From Flavobacteriales bacterium (GTDB taxonomy: Bacteria > Bacteroidota > Bacteroidia > Flavobacteriales_F > PHOS-HE28): 64,000 bases of DNA. A program made the translations under genes and the position numbers. The notes under the pieces are model-generated. The model ran no database searches and was not told the origin of the DNA. It was given only the letters and a program-made list of their open reading frames with translations. Below, piece by piece: positions 9,447 through 16,630 of the stretch. The DNA is taken from assembly GCA_016788205.1 (NCBI GenBank), contig JAEUTA010000029.1:62001-126000 (forward strand). Direction: 5' to 3'. The number at the start of each line of letters is the position of its first letter. The first letter of the stretch is position 1.

Positions 9447-11027
9447 TCAGTGAACGATGAACCTTAGAACTCCCAATTCCGGAGAAACTGCGGTGTACGT
9501 GCCGGGATCTAGCGTTAGGGCATATCGGCTACCTCGCGGAGTGAATGAGTGAACCAGTTTTCCTGTTGCGTCGAACAGCGCGATGGGGGATGTGCTGGGG
9601 GCGTTCGCCGCGTGGAACACCATTTGATCCATCTGGGCGTCGTAGAAGTACGCATGTTGATCCGGCCCGGACCTTTCAACGGCGACGGACTGGTCCGATT
9701 CATAGCATCCCATATCGACGACCACTCCTTGTATGCGTGGAAGATCCGCGAGATCGCGGCTGTACTCAGGTATCACAGCTTGGTCGCTTCCGGCGTCGAT
9801 GGCTGGGGATCCGGATTGCAACGAATAGTCGAACGCGGTGACGTCAAAATCGGTCGGTTCGGCGTTGAACGGAGCGGCGAAGAGGGGATCTCCATCGACG
9901 TTTCCTTCTCCCCCGGTGTCCCCAGCTTCGATCAAGCAGTATGTGATAGCCGGTCCGGAGTTGATCTGTCGCCCGTCAAAGCGCGTATTCCCATGGATGA
10001 TGCAGTTGGTGATCACGTGGTGTGCATCATCGAACCGGACCACGACGTCTTGGCTTTCGTCAGCTTGCAGATTGAAATTATGGGCGATAGTGCAATTGGT
10101 CAACGAGAAGACATCCTGCTCTCCAAAGGAATTCACGAAAAGGATATTGCCACTTCCTTCATCAACAGTGTTGCCGATGATGCAGGAGTTCAGCATTCGA
10201 GCAGCGTCGAAGCCATCCACACTGATAAGACTGATGAGCGAAGTATTATCAGTGAATGCACATCGGTCGAACAGCAGATCGGCGTACTGGACCGTGTTGT
10301 AGATGCAAGCTCCGAGCCGTCCCTTGTTCTTGATGAAGCGCGTACCGATCACGGAAAGGTTGGAATAGCCGTTGTTGTTGTTGCCGTTGCAGATAGCACC
10401 TCCGCTACCACCGCCGCAGTCATTGTCCTCGAGTATGCAGTCTTCCAAAGTCAACGTTGCAGCGGCGAGGTACACACCACCCCCATATGTCTGTGCCACG
10501 TTCTTCACGATGTGGCAGTTCTTCACCAATACGTGGCCGGAAATACTGTTCGTGACACGGAGACCACCACCGTGGAAGCCGTTCGCGCTGTTCCCGTTCA
10601 TGATCCGAAAGCCGTCCAAGGTGATCTCCGTATTGATGTTGTTGTAGGCGATGACGGTGTAGGAATTGTCCCAATCAACGCCGGGTTGACCGATGTCGCC
10701 GTTCAATACGGTCAAATTGTTCGCCACGATACGCTGACTCAGATCGGTCTCACCCCCAGCGAAACCACCGTATAGATTGACACCGTTCGGCACCTGAAAG
10801 GATACCATCTGGTCGAACGAGTCGGTCGGTTTGTACTGTCCCGCAGCCACCCAGATCTCATCACCCGCCACGGAAAGGCTCAAGGCAGACTGTAGACTCA
10901 CCAGTGCATCATTCCAATTGAAGCCGGTATCGTTCCCTGTGGCACCGGCTCGGACGTGATAGCGAGTGGCGTGGGTGGCATGTGCCACCGTCAATGTGAA
11001 GATGATCGTTGCTATATAGCGGCACAT
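9447..11027 (-). CDS. Secreted parallel beta-helix protein with T9SS type A-like tail
   Basis: 526 residues. A signal peptide ('MCRYIATIIFTLTVAHATHA') is followed by a right-handed beta-helix region of the pectate-lyase-like / polymorphic-outer-membrane type ('GGGLRVTNS', 'GGGVYLAAATL', 'GGAICNGN', 'LTNCTIAHN', 'ITNCIIHGN'). The choice-of-anchor Q signature follows ('GSPAIDAGSD', 'DMGCYE'), and then about 80 residues resembling a type A T9SS sorting domain ('IALFDATGKLVHSF', ending in a short 'RFIVH'). It is therefore probably exported and anchored at the cell surface. A longer reading starts 18 codons upstream, but this start gives a clean signal peptide and lies 3 bases after a -7-like box. 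Confidence 0.82.
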   Translation of the reverse strand: MCRYIATIIFTLTVAHATHATRYHVRAGATGNDTGFNWNDALVSLQSALSLSVAGDEIWVAAGQYKPTDSFDQMVSFQVPNGVNLYGGFAGGETDLSQRIVANNLTVLNGDIGQPGVDWDNSYTVIAYNNINTEITLDGFRIMNGNSANGFHGGGLRVTNSISGHVLVKNCHIVKNVAQTYGGGVYLAAATLTLEDCILEDNDCGGGSGGAICNGNNNNGYSNLSVIGTRFIKNKGRLGACIYNTVQYADLLFDRCAFTDNTSLISLISVDGFDAARMLNSCIIGNTVDEGSGNILFVNSFGEQDVFSLTNCTIAHNFNLQADESQDVVVRFDDAHHVITNCIIHGNTRFDGRQINSGPAITYCLIEAGDTGGEGNVDGDPLFAAPFNAEPTDFDVTAFDYSLQSGSPAIDAGSDQAVIPEYSRDLADLPRIQGVVVDMGCYESDQSVAVERSGPDQHAYFYDAQMDQMVFHAANAPSTSPIALFDATGKLVHSFTPRGSRYALTLDPGTYTAVSPELGVLRFIVH

Positions 11028-11030
11028 GGT

Positions 11031-11038
11031 CGGAGGTA
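11031..11038 (-). promoter_or_regulatory. Possible -7 box of the beta-helix gene
   Basis: TACCTCCG, one mismatch from the nAnnTTYG pattern, ends 3 bases before the ATG at 11027. Confidence 0.4.
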
Positions 11039-11123
11039 CGGCGCTGAGAAGAACGCGGAACGAAGTTGTCCGGTGCCTCAAGTCTCCCGTATCGCGAAGC
11101 TATCGCTTAGTCGCGTTACTCGG

Positions 11124-11540
11124 TCAGCCCAACAAGCGCTTACCACTAACATCCACCACGAAACGCCCGCGCAGGAACTTCCGGCCGAGCAGAACCTGGT
11201 ATTTCATGTCGCTGCGGTCGAAGAGCGTGACTTCGGTTCTTACGATGTGCCCGTTCAACTTCACCTGGGTGCTGATCAGGTAACGGCGACTGGTTTCCCC
11301 GTTGCTGCTTTTCACGGTCACGCGTTTGAAGCTGCGGAACACTTTCGTCTTGCGCACCCCTCCCATCTGGAAGGTCACCACCAATTGCTTCATCCCTTCT
11401 ATCGTGCGCACCTTCAGTTTCTGGTAGTGCAGCGCGCTGCGGTAGGCCCCCGTATCGATCTTCGCTTCCACCCGTGACACACCTAGTCCAGGGAGCGCTA
11501 TATGCTCCAGCCTGCCGATGGTGATAAGGCCACGTGTCAT
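11124..11540 (-). CDS. RimB-like retropepsin (DUF785), bS6 glutamate-tail protease
   Basis: 138 residues, a complete single domain of the retropepsin-like family that includes RimB. The aspartic protease triad is 'DTGA' at Asp29 in 'AKIDTGAYRSALH', and 'LLGRKFL' near the end matches the second family block. RimB removes the poly-glutamate tail that RimK adds to ribosomal protein bS6, and the two are often encoded together. Here rimK lies 3.2 kb away. A TTG seven codons upstream extends the frame, but CACCTTTG ends 7 bases before the ATG at 11540, so that ATG is preferred. Other members of this family act on different targets, so the substrate is inferred. Confidence 0.85.
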   Translation of the reverse strand: MTRGLITIGRLEHIALPGLGVSRVEAKIDTGAYRSALHYQKLKVRTIEGMKQLVVTFQMGGVRKTKVFRSFKRVTVKSSNGETSRRYLISTQVKLNGHIVRTEVTLFDRSDMKYQVLLGRKFLRGRFVVDVSGKRLLG

Positions 11541-11547
11541 GCGGCAG

Positions 11548-11555
11548 CAAAGGTG
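11548..11555 (-). promoter_or_regulatory. -7 box of the rimB-like gene
   Basis: CACCTTTG on the minus strand, 7 bases before the ATG at 11540. Confidence 0.5.
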
Positions 11556-11642
11556 GAGCAAGGGGCTGGCGCTGCTGACCGGTCAGTACGGCGCTTTCCA
11601 ACATGGCAGGGTGGACCCGATGGAAGATGCGGGGAAAGGCCC

Positions 11643-11650
11643 GATCTTTG
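11643..11650 (+). promoter_or_regulatory. -7 box of the DUF4920 gene
   Basis: GATCTTTG, one base off TAnnTTTG, 23 bases before the ATG at 11674. Confidence 0.45.
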
Positions 11651-11673
11651 CCACCCGTCAGCAAAACCAACCG

Positions 11674-12168
11674 ATGAAGAAGACGTTCACCCTCCTGGCC
11701 ACGGCGGCCCTTGTATTCGCTTGCAACACAGCATCCGTTCCGGCCAGCGCACAGGACAATGTCGCACAAGCCGAGGTCGTGAGCTACGGCGCTGCGATCA
11801 ACCGCGATGGCGCCATAAGCACCGCCGACCTTGCCAAGACCATGAAGGAAAAGGATGAGGTCACCGCGAAAGTGGAAGGCGAGATCATCACCAGCTGCGC
11901 CATGAAGGGTTGCTGGATGGACATGAAAATGGCCGACGGCAGCACGATGAAGGTACGTTTCAAGGACTATGGCTTCTTCGTACCCACGAAAGGTCTTGAA
12001 GGGAAGCACGCCGTGATCCAAGGCACCGCCACCCGTGAGGTGGTGGATGTGGCCACCTTGAAGCACTACGCTGAGGATGCTGGCAAGAGCAAGGAGGAGA
12101 TCGAGAAGATCACCGAGCCACGCACGGACCTGATGTTCCTCGCCGATGGCGTGTTGATCACGTTCTGA
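11674..12168 (+). CDS. DUF4920 domain protein, exported
   Basis: 164 residues. The N-terminus is a signal sequence ('MKKTFTLLATAALVFAC') that may be a lipoprotein signal with a poor lipobox (V-F-A-C), followed by 'PASAQ'. The body has the DUF4920 pattern: 'GEIITSCAMKGCWMDM' with two Cys, 'MKVRFKDYGFFVP', and 'AVIQGTATREVVDV', ending in 'LFLADGVLITF'-like residues. The fold is thought to be OB-like and the function is not known. The frame is open upstream to 11518, overlapping the divergent rimB-like gene; the signal peptide decides this start. A strong hairpin follows the stop. Confidence 0.85.
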   Translation: MKKTFTLLATAALVFACNTASVPASAQDNVAQAEVVSYGAAINRDGAISTADLAKTMKEKDEVTAKVEGEIITSCAMKGCWMDMKMADGSTMKVRFKDYGFFVPTKGLEGKHAVIQGTATREVVDVATLKHYAEDAGKSKEEIEKITEPRTDLMFLADGVLITF

Positions 12169-12186
12169 TCCTCAACTTATCCCGTG

Positions 12187-12217
12187 ACAAGGCCCGGAGT
12201 GCTCCTCCGGGCCTTGT
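12187..12217 (+). terminator. Strong hairpin terminator after the DUF4920 gene
   Basis: ACAAGGCCCGGA pairs perfectly with TCCGGGCCTTGT around a 7-base loop, 18 bases after the stop. There is no T-run, as is common in this group. Confidence 0.7.
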
Positions 12218-12296
12218 GCTGTTCATGGACCGCCCTGTCACCACGCGGGTGTTGACAGGAAGCCTCGGTGATCATGTCCGTGGTGAACGGGCGTCC

Positions 12297-12304
12297 TACT
12301 TTCA
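12297..12304 (+). promoter_or_regulatory. -7 box of the isoaspartyl peptidase gene
   Basis: TACTTTCA, one base off the nAnnTTYG pattern, 23 bases before the ATG at 12328. Confidence 0.45.
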
Positions 12305-12327
12305 CGAACCCGGAACCGGGTATTGAC

Positions 12328-13254
12328 ATGAACAAGATCGCACTCGCCATCCACGGTGGCGCCGGGACAATCGCATCGGAATTGATGACACCCGCCCGTG
12401 AGAAGGCGTATCGGGAAGCGTTGGACCTAGCCTTGCGCAGAGGACATGCGGTGCTGGAGAAGGGAGGTGCGGCCTTGGATGCTGTTGAAACAGCCGTACG
12501 TGCCTTGGAGGATAGTCCGCTCTTCAACGCAGGCCGTGGATCGGTGTTCAACGCCGATGGCCAGCACGAGATGGACGCCAGCCTGATGAGCGGCTCCGAC
12601 CTACGCGCAGGTGCCGTAGCCGGTGTGCAGAACGTGAAGAACCCGATCTCGCTCGCCCGCCGGGTGATGGAGAACAGCAGCCACGTGCTCATCAGCGGCA
12701 ACGGCGCATTCGAGTTCGCTCATCAGCAGAAAGTGGAGTTGGAGGATGATCAGTACTTCTTCGACGACTTCCGTTACCAGCAGTGGAAGGAAGTGGCTGG
12801 TTCGGACAGGATCCAACTCGACCACAGCGACAAGGAAAAGAAGTTCGGTACGGTCGGGGCAGTAGCCTTGGATGCGTCAGGTCATCTCGCCGCAGCGACC
12901 AGTACAGGGGGAATGACGAACAAGAAATGGCAACGGGTGGGCGACAGCCCCATCATCGGTGCAGGTACGTATGCGAACGATGAGACCTGCGCGATCAGCT
13001 GCACTGGCCACGGCGAGAGTTTCATCCGGGCGGTCGCCGCACACGACGTACATGCGTTGATGGCCTACAAGGGACTTTCACTCGCTGAAGCAGTTCGTGT
13101 CGTCGTTCATGAGAAGCTGCCCCCGCTGGATGGCGATGGCGGCTTGATCGCCATAGACCGCGATGGGAACATCGTTCTCGACTTCAATTGCAGCGGCATG
13201 TACCGCGGGCAAGTGGCAGCGGACGGCGTCTTCCACACGGCTATCTTCCGATAG
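12328..13254 (+). CDS. iaaA: Isoaspartyl peptidase / plant-type L-asparaginase
   Basis: Ntn-hydrolase of 308 residues that cleaves beta-aspartyl dipeptides and asparagine. It matches the family from the first residues ('IALAIHGGAGT') through 'NAGRGSVFN' and 'EMDASLM' to the self-cleavage site 'GTVGAVALD', where Thr175 becomes the new N-terminal nucleophile. 'ATSTGGMTNK' and 'GTGHGES'-like glycine loops of the substrate site follow. No signal peptide is seen, so it is cytoplasmic. It can hydrolyse the beta-Asp-Arg released by the cyanophycinase encoded at 26937-27806, completing cyanophycin use. The frame extends to 12268, but the family begins at the chosen Met. Confidence 0.93.
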   Translation: MNKIALAIHGGAGTIASELMTPAREKAYREALDLALRRGHAVLEKGGAALDAVETAVRALEDSPLFNAGRGSVFNADGQHEMDASLMSGSDLRAGAVAGVQNVKNPISLARRVMENSSHVLISGNGAFEFAHQQKVELEDDQYFFDDFRYQQWKEVAGSDRIQLDHSDKEKKFGTVGAVALDASGHLAAATSTGGMTNKKWQRVGDSPIIGAGTYANDETCAISCTGHGESFIRAVAAHDVHALMAYKGLSLAEAVRVVVHEKLPPLDGDGGLIAIDRDGNIVLDFNCSGMYRGQVAADGVFHTAIFR

Positions 13255-13276
13255 GTCGCTCCAGTCCGGACGTTTT

Positions 13277-13774
13277 TCAGAATGAAGGGCAGCCCATGAT
13301 CAACCGTTTGCGGATGTGCAGGAACGGGAATCGCTTGGAGAAGTAGATGCGGTAGCGCGGCCAAGTGGTGCTTATGTGCGCTCGGTCCCAAGCCTTTTCC
13401 ACCAACACCTCATCGCGTTCGTCGTTCACGGATACGACTTTCGTCTCCCTGGTCGATGGTCGATCCACCGGGAAGACCTGCTCCGAGTTCGGCACAGCGC
13501 TTTGCTGCGAAACACCGACCACAGGTGTGAAGAACAAGGATGCCACGAGCAGTCCGGCTTTCGGTGACAGGAGTTCGACCAAAGGGCGTAGTTCAGGCTC
13601 CACCTGCTCGGTGGTGAACATCCCACATGTGCCGGGGTGTACTGCATGATAGCGATGGACCGCCTCCAACGTCCAAGCCGTGAAGTCGATCACGTCATGG
13701 TCGCATTTGGCGCAGTGGAGACCGCGGGGAACGGGGTGCATCGCGGCGCGATCTTCGGTGCATTCGTACTTCAT
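13277..13774 (-). CDS. Small membrane protein with zinc-ribbon-like N-terminus
   Basis: 165 residues. The N-terminus has the Bacteroidota pattern 'HCAKCDHDVIDFT' with Cys21 and Cys24, and a third Cys50 in 'GTCGMF'; this resembles a short metal-binding knuckle often found before a carboxypeptidase-regulatory domain. One hydrophobic segment lies at about 72-88, and the rest is polar and ends basic. No regulatory beta domain follows here, so it is a short form. Function unknown. The gene is convergent with the isoaspartyl peptidase gene. Confidence 0.75.
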   Translation of the reverse strand: MKYECTEDRAAMHPVPRGLHCAKCDHDVIDFTAWTLEAVHRYHAVHPGTCGMFTTEQVEPELRPLVELLSPKAGLLVASLFFTPVVGVSQQSAVPNSEQVFPVDRPSTRETKVVSVNDERDEVLVEKAWDRAHISTTWPRYRIYFSKRFPFLHIRKRLIMGCPSF

Positions 13775-13799
13775 GTTCGCACTTGATCACGATCGAGGA

Positions 13800-13807
13800 C
13801 GAAACTA
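13800..13807 (-). promoter_or_regulatory. -7 box of the zinc-ribbon membrane protein gene
   Basis: TAGTTTCG on the minus strand, 25 bases before the ATG at 13774. Confidence 0.5.
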
Positions 13808-13817
13808 GCGATACGGC

Positions 13818-14954
13818 TTACTGTCCCATCCCCTCGGTCGGCGGAACGATCAGCGAAACCTTGGGTTTCTTCGGATTGATGAAGGGCAGATGGATCTGCT
13901 CCTCGTCCGGATAATCGATATCCTCCCCGAGGATGTAACCGTAGGGCTTCAGCGAAGGGATCGAGTCGCAGACGATCTTCAGCATCCCGGTGATGGGAAT
14001 GGCGAGCACCATGCCCACCACGCCCCAGAGCAGGCCGAAGCCGATGAGCGCGGCGATGCTGGCGAGCGGGTTCACGCTTACACTGCTGCCCACGATCTTC
14101 GGTGTGATGAAGTTGTTCTCCAGGAACTGGGTGACCAGGCATACGCCCAAAGCACCGACGGCGTACATCGCGGAGTCCTTCGTCACCAGGGCGATAACGA
14201 TGGGGATCAGGCTGCCGATGAGCACGCCCACGTAGGGGATCACGTTCAACAGGCCGATCGCGAAGCCGAGCAGCACCGCATACTTCAGGCCGAGGAGCAG
14301 GAAGCCGACGCTGTTCAGCGCTCCAAGGATTAGGATCACGAGCAACACACCGCGCATGTACTTGCGCGAGAGCTTCGATACGTTCAGCATGATGTCCAAC
14401 ACCAGCCCTTCACGCGTTTTTCCAAGTTGCTCGAAGAAGGTGCGGAACTTCTCCTTCAACAACAACAACAGGAATACGATGATGGGGATGGGCACGATGG
14501 AAGCCAGTACGGCTCCGGTGCCCGAGAAGAGCTTCATCACGATGTTCCCACCTGAGCTGGCCATCTCCCCGAGCCGCTCATTGAACCATTTCACTTGATC
14601 GCGCTGGCTGATGTGGGCTTGATCCTCGATCATCTGCTGAAGAGCCTTGCCCTTCTGAGCAAAGGCAGCTTGCAACGCGGGTAGGTCATCACCGAAGCGC
14701 GTTAGTTGCCAACCCGCAAGGAAGAATGTGCCCAGGACCAGCACGAGCATGAGCAGGGTAGCGGAGAGCGCTCCGGCCCAGCGCGGCAGACCGATGGATT
14801 CGACCTTTCGGGCGAATGGCAGTAGTAGGAAGGCTAGAAGGCCGCTGACCACGAAAAGCAGGATCAGGTCCTTGCCGAAATACAGAGCGACGACCGATAG
14901 AACGATCGCCGCCAGTGTAAGTACGTATTGTTTCAGTCCGTCGCTTTCACTCAT
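13818..14954 (-). CDS. AI-2E family transporter (PerM/YdiK-like)
   Basis: 378 residues with eight or so membrane segments and a long central soluble part. The C-terminal family features are clear: 'GFAIGLLNVIPYVGVLIGSLIP' region (glycine/proline helix breakers), 'FLENNFITPKIVGSSVSVNPL', and 'GLLWGVVGMVLAIPITGMLKI'. Members have been linked to export of AI-2, to sodium/proton exchange and to other small solutes; the substrate is not evident. It is the last gene of a four-gene minus-strand run, and its ATG overlaps the previous stop by 8 bases (ATGAGTGA), suggesting translational coupling. Confidence 0.93.
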   Translation of the reverse strand: MSESDGLKQYVLTLAAIVLSVVALYFGKDLILLFVVSGLLAFLLLPFARKVESIGLPRWAGALSATLLMLVLVLGTFFLAGWQLTRFGDDLPALQAAFAQKGKALQQMIEDQAHISQRDQVKWFNERLGEMASSGGNIVMKLFSGTGAVLASIVPIPIIVFLLLLLKEKFRTFFEQLGKTREGLVLDIMLNVSKLSRKYMRGVLLVILILGALNSVGFLLLGLKYAVLLGFAIGLLNVIPYVGVLIGSLIPIVIALVTKDSAMYAVGALGVCLVTQFLENNFITPKIVGSSVSVNPLASIAALIGFGLLWGVVGMVLAIPITGMLKIVCDSIPSLKPYGYILGEDIDYPDEEQIHLPFINPKKPKVSLIVPPTEGMGQ

Positions 14955-15396
14955 GCCGTGTCCGTTCTTCGTGGGCTTTGCGTCGCTCGTTCACGTACTC
15001 CTTCACCCGTTCCCAGCTCACACCGAGTTCATCCGTCAATTTGCTCCCGAGGGATCCCGGATCCTTGTTCCAACGTTCCACCAGAGCTGGCAGCAGCATG
15101 CTCGCTACCGCGACGGCCGCCCGCCCCATCGGGGTCTTGGCTTTGGCGCCGAGCACAGTACCCAAGGCGACGCGCGTGACCCCTGACGAACCACCAACGA
15201 ATTTGGCGATACGTTTCAGCGGCTTCCAAGCCTGTAACATATCGCCGAACGCATCACCGATAACGCCGCGACGGAAATCCGGTTCACCCAACAGCTGCAG
15301 CTGCGAGCGCAACCCATCCTGCACACGGTTTCGCTCCGCACGCAACGCGAGTTTATGCTTGCGCACCTCATCCAGATCCCGGAAGCGTTCACTCAT
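14947..15396 (-). CDS. Unknown protein between holin-like and AI-2E genes
   Basis: 149 residues, basic, with a helical N-terminus ('MSERFRDLDEVRKHKLALRAERN') and one mildly hydrophobic helix ('GRAAVAVASMLLPALV'). I do not recognise a named family. The gene overlaps both neighbours by 8 bases with the same ATGAGTGA sequence, so it is translated together with the DUF1469 and AI-2E genes and probably belongs to the same envelope function. Two further Met codons lie upstream within the previous gene; I chose the one that creates the overlap. Confidence 0.75.
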   Translation of the reverse strand: MSERFRDLDEVRKHKLALRAERNRVQDGLRSQLQLLGEPDFRRGVIGDAFGDMLQAWKPLKRIAKFVGGSSGVTRVALGTVLGAKAKTPMGRAAVAVASMLLPALVERWNKDPGSLGSKLTDELGVSWERVKEYVNERRKAHEERTRHE

Positions 15397-15781
15397 CGTC
15401 ATGCATGGCATTGATAACGGCCAGGGTCACCTTGTCTCGCAGCATAGAACGCCAGAGCAGGAAGAAGACCACCCCGAGGACCAGGAAGATGCCGCCAGCG
15501 AGTAGGAAGCCCAGCGCGTTGTTCATCAACAACTGCCCGAGCCATAAGGCCAGGGCCACGAACCAGAGCATCAGCACAGTGATACCGATAAGTCCGACGA
15601 CGGCCCCCATCATCACTGCGGAGGAGAGCTTGCCGATCTGCTCGCTCACCTCCAGTTTGGTCACGGCCTTCTGTGCCTCGAACCAAGTCTTGGCATCATC
15701 GCTCACCGCCTGCACGTACAGGCCGATGTCCGGTCCATCTTCATCAGGCCGGATATAGCGTTCGTAGCGGCGCTCGCTCAC
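15389..15781 (-). CDS. Phage holin family (DUF1469/YqjE-like) membrane protein
   Basis: 130 residues with two strong membrane helices separated by a short turn (from 'MMGAVVGLIGITVLMLWFV' and from 'LGFLLAGGIFLVLGVVFFLL') after an amphipathic N-terminal part. This is the plan of the DUF1469 / actinophage-holin-III-like family, which in bacteria usually travels with YtxH or DUF883 genes and has nothing to do with phage lysis. The reading frame could begin at 15859, but that would overlap the ytxH gene by 68 bases; the GTG at 15781 (V-S-E-R-R) lies 10 bases after the ytxH stop and is more likely. Confidence 0.8.
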   Translation of the reverse strand: MSERRYERYIRPDEDGPDIGLYVQAVSDDAKTWFEAQKAVTKLEVSEQIGKLSSAVMMGAVVGLIGITVLMLWFVALALWLGQLLMNNALGFLLAGGIFLVLGVVFFLLWRSMLRDKVTLAVINAMHDDE

Positions 15782-15791
15782 AGTGGGTGGT

Positions 15792-16163
15792 TCAGTTAGC
15801 GCTGTGGCGCACGTTATCGGCGGCGCGCTTGGCCTTGGCGGCAACATCCTCGGCGGCACCGGTCACGTCCTTGGCCATGCGTTCCTTCAGATCCTTCCCT
15901 TCTTCAAACAGGAAGCGAACGAAATCGGACACTTCATCCTTCGTCATGGTAGCGGCATCGCTGGCCTTGCCTTTGGCTTGGGCCCATTCACCTTGTGCCC
16001 GTTCGATGAGTTCATCCAAGTCATCCTTGGCATCACTCACTTTATTACGGATACGGTCGCGCGTTTCTTTTCCAGAACGAGGTGCGAACAAGACTCCCAG
16101 CGCTGCGCCTACTGCAGCCCCTGCGATGAATCCGATCAGTCCATTGGTGCGTTCGTTGCTCAT
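15792..16163 (-). CDS. YtxH domain protein
   Basis: 123 residues. The start 'MSNERTNGLIGFIAGAAVGA' leads into one glycine-rich membrane helix followed by 'LFAPRSGKETRD', the YtxH signature. The rest is a long charged helix with repeated Lys/Asp/Glu/Ala, LEA- or coiled-coil-like. Members are general-stress, membrane-anchored helical proteins. The frame is open to 16280, but the conserved family start is here. It is the first gene of the run ytxH, DUF1469, unknown, AI-2E transporter. Confidence 0.88.
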   Translation of the reverse strand: MSNERTNGLIGFIAGAAVGAALGVLFAPRSGKETRDRIRNKVSDAKDDLDELIERAQGEWAQAKGKASDAATMTKDEVSDFVRFLFEEGKDLKERMAKDVTGAAEDVAAKAKRAADNVRHSAN

Positions 16164-16245
16164 GGTCGTTGTGTTTTCTAGCAGGGTGCGATCGGCGTGC
16201 CGTACTGCGCACACAAGGTAAGTACCTTCTAGAGAGCCCGCCCAA

Positions 16246-16253
16246 CAAAGGTT
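16246..16253 (-). promoter_or_regulatory. Possible -7 box of the ytxH operon
   Basis: AACCTTTG on the minus strand, 82 bases before the ytxH ATG. Between box and gene is a palindrome AAGGTA-AG-TACCTT (16215-16228), which could be an operator. Confidence 0.35.
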
Positions 16254-16316
16254 CCACCTGAACGAAGTGGAGTTGGACATGTACCATACTGGGGAAATGC
16301 CTCTACGAAAGCGGGG

Positions 16317-16604
16317 TCAGCGCAGCCACTTGCGCTCCATGATGAAGGTGCCGAAGGGCAGGAGGGAAGCTAAGCCAAGACCGATCACGCGGTCGAGCTC
16401 CCACTTCAGTTTGGTGAAGAGGGGAACAGCGGCGATCCAGAACCAGATGAAGAGCCCCCCGTGGATCCAACCGACCACCTTGACGGCCAAAGGCATATCG
16501 GCGAAGTGCTTCAGCGGCATGGCGATGAACAGGAGGATCAGGAAGCTCCAGCCTTCGGCGATGGCCACGGAGCGGAAACGGCGGATGATGGGGTCGTTGG
16601 ACAT
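16317..16604 (-). CDS. DUF3817 small integral membrane protein
   Basis: 95 residues with three membrane segments. 'FRSVAIAEGWSFLILLFIAMPLK' at the N-terminus and the 'GWIHGGLFIWFW' helix are typical of DUF3817 proteins (YdzA-like). Function unknown. The frame extends to 16634, but TACCTTCG ends 6 bases before the ATG at 16604 and the family begins there. Confidence 0.88.
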   Translation of the reverse strand: MSNDPIIRRFRSVAIAEGWSFLILLFIAMPLKHFADMPLAVKVVGWIHGGLFIWFWIAAVPLFTKLKWELDRVIGLGLASLLPFGTFIMERKWLR

Positions 16605-16610
16605 CGGGCG

Positions 16611-16618
16611 CGAAGGTA
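16611..16618 (-). promoter_or_regulatory. -7 box of the DUF3817 gene
   Basis: TACCTTCG on the minus strand, 6 bases before the ATG at 16604, which would make the mRNA nearly leaderless. Confidence 0.55.
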
Positions 16619-16630
16619 CCGGCCGGACGG

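Noticed and set aside
9549..10775. 408-codon plus-strand frame opposite the beta-helix gene
   Set aside because: Shadow of the minus-strand gene, which has a signal peptide and family motifs.
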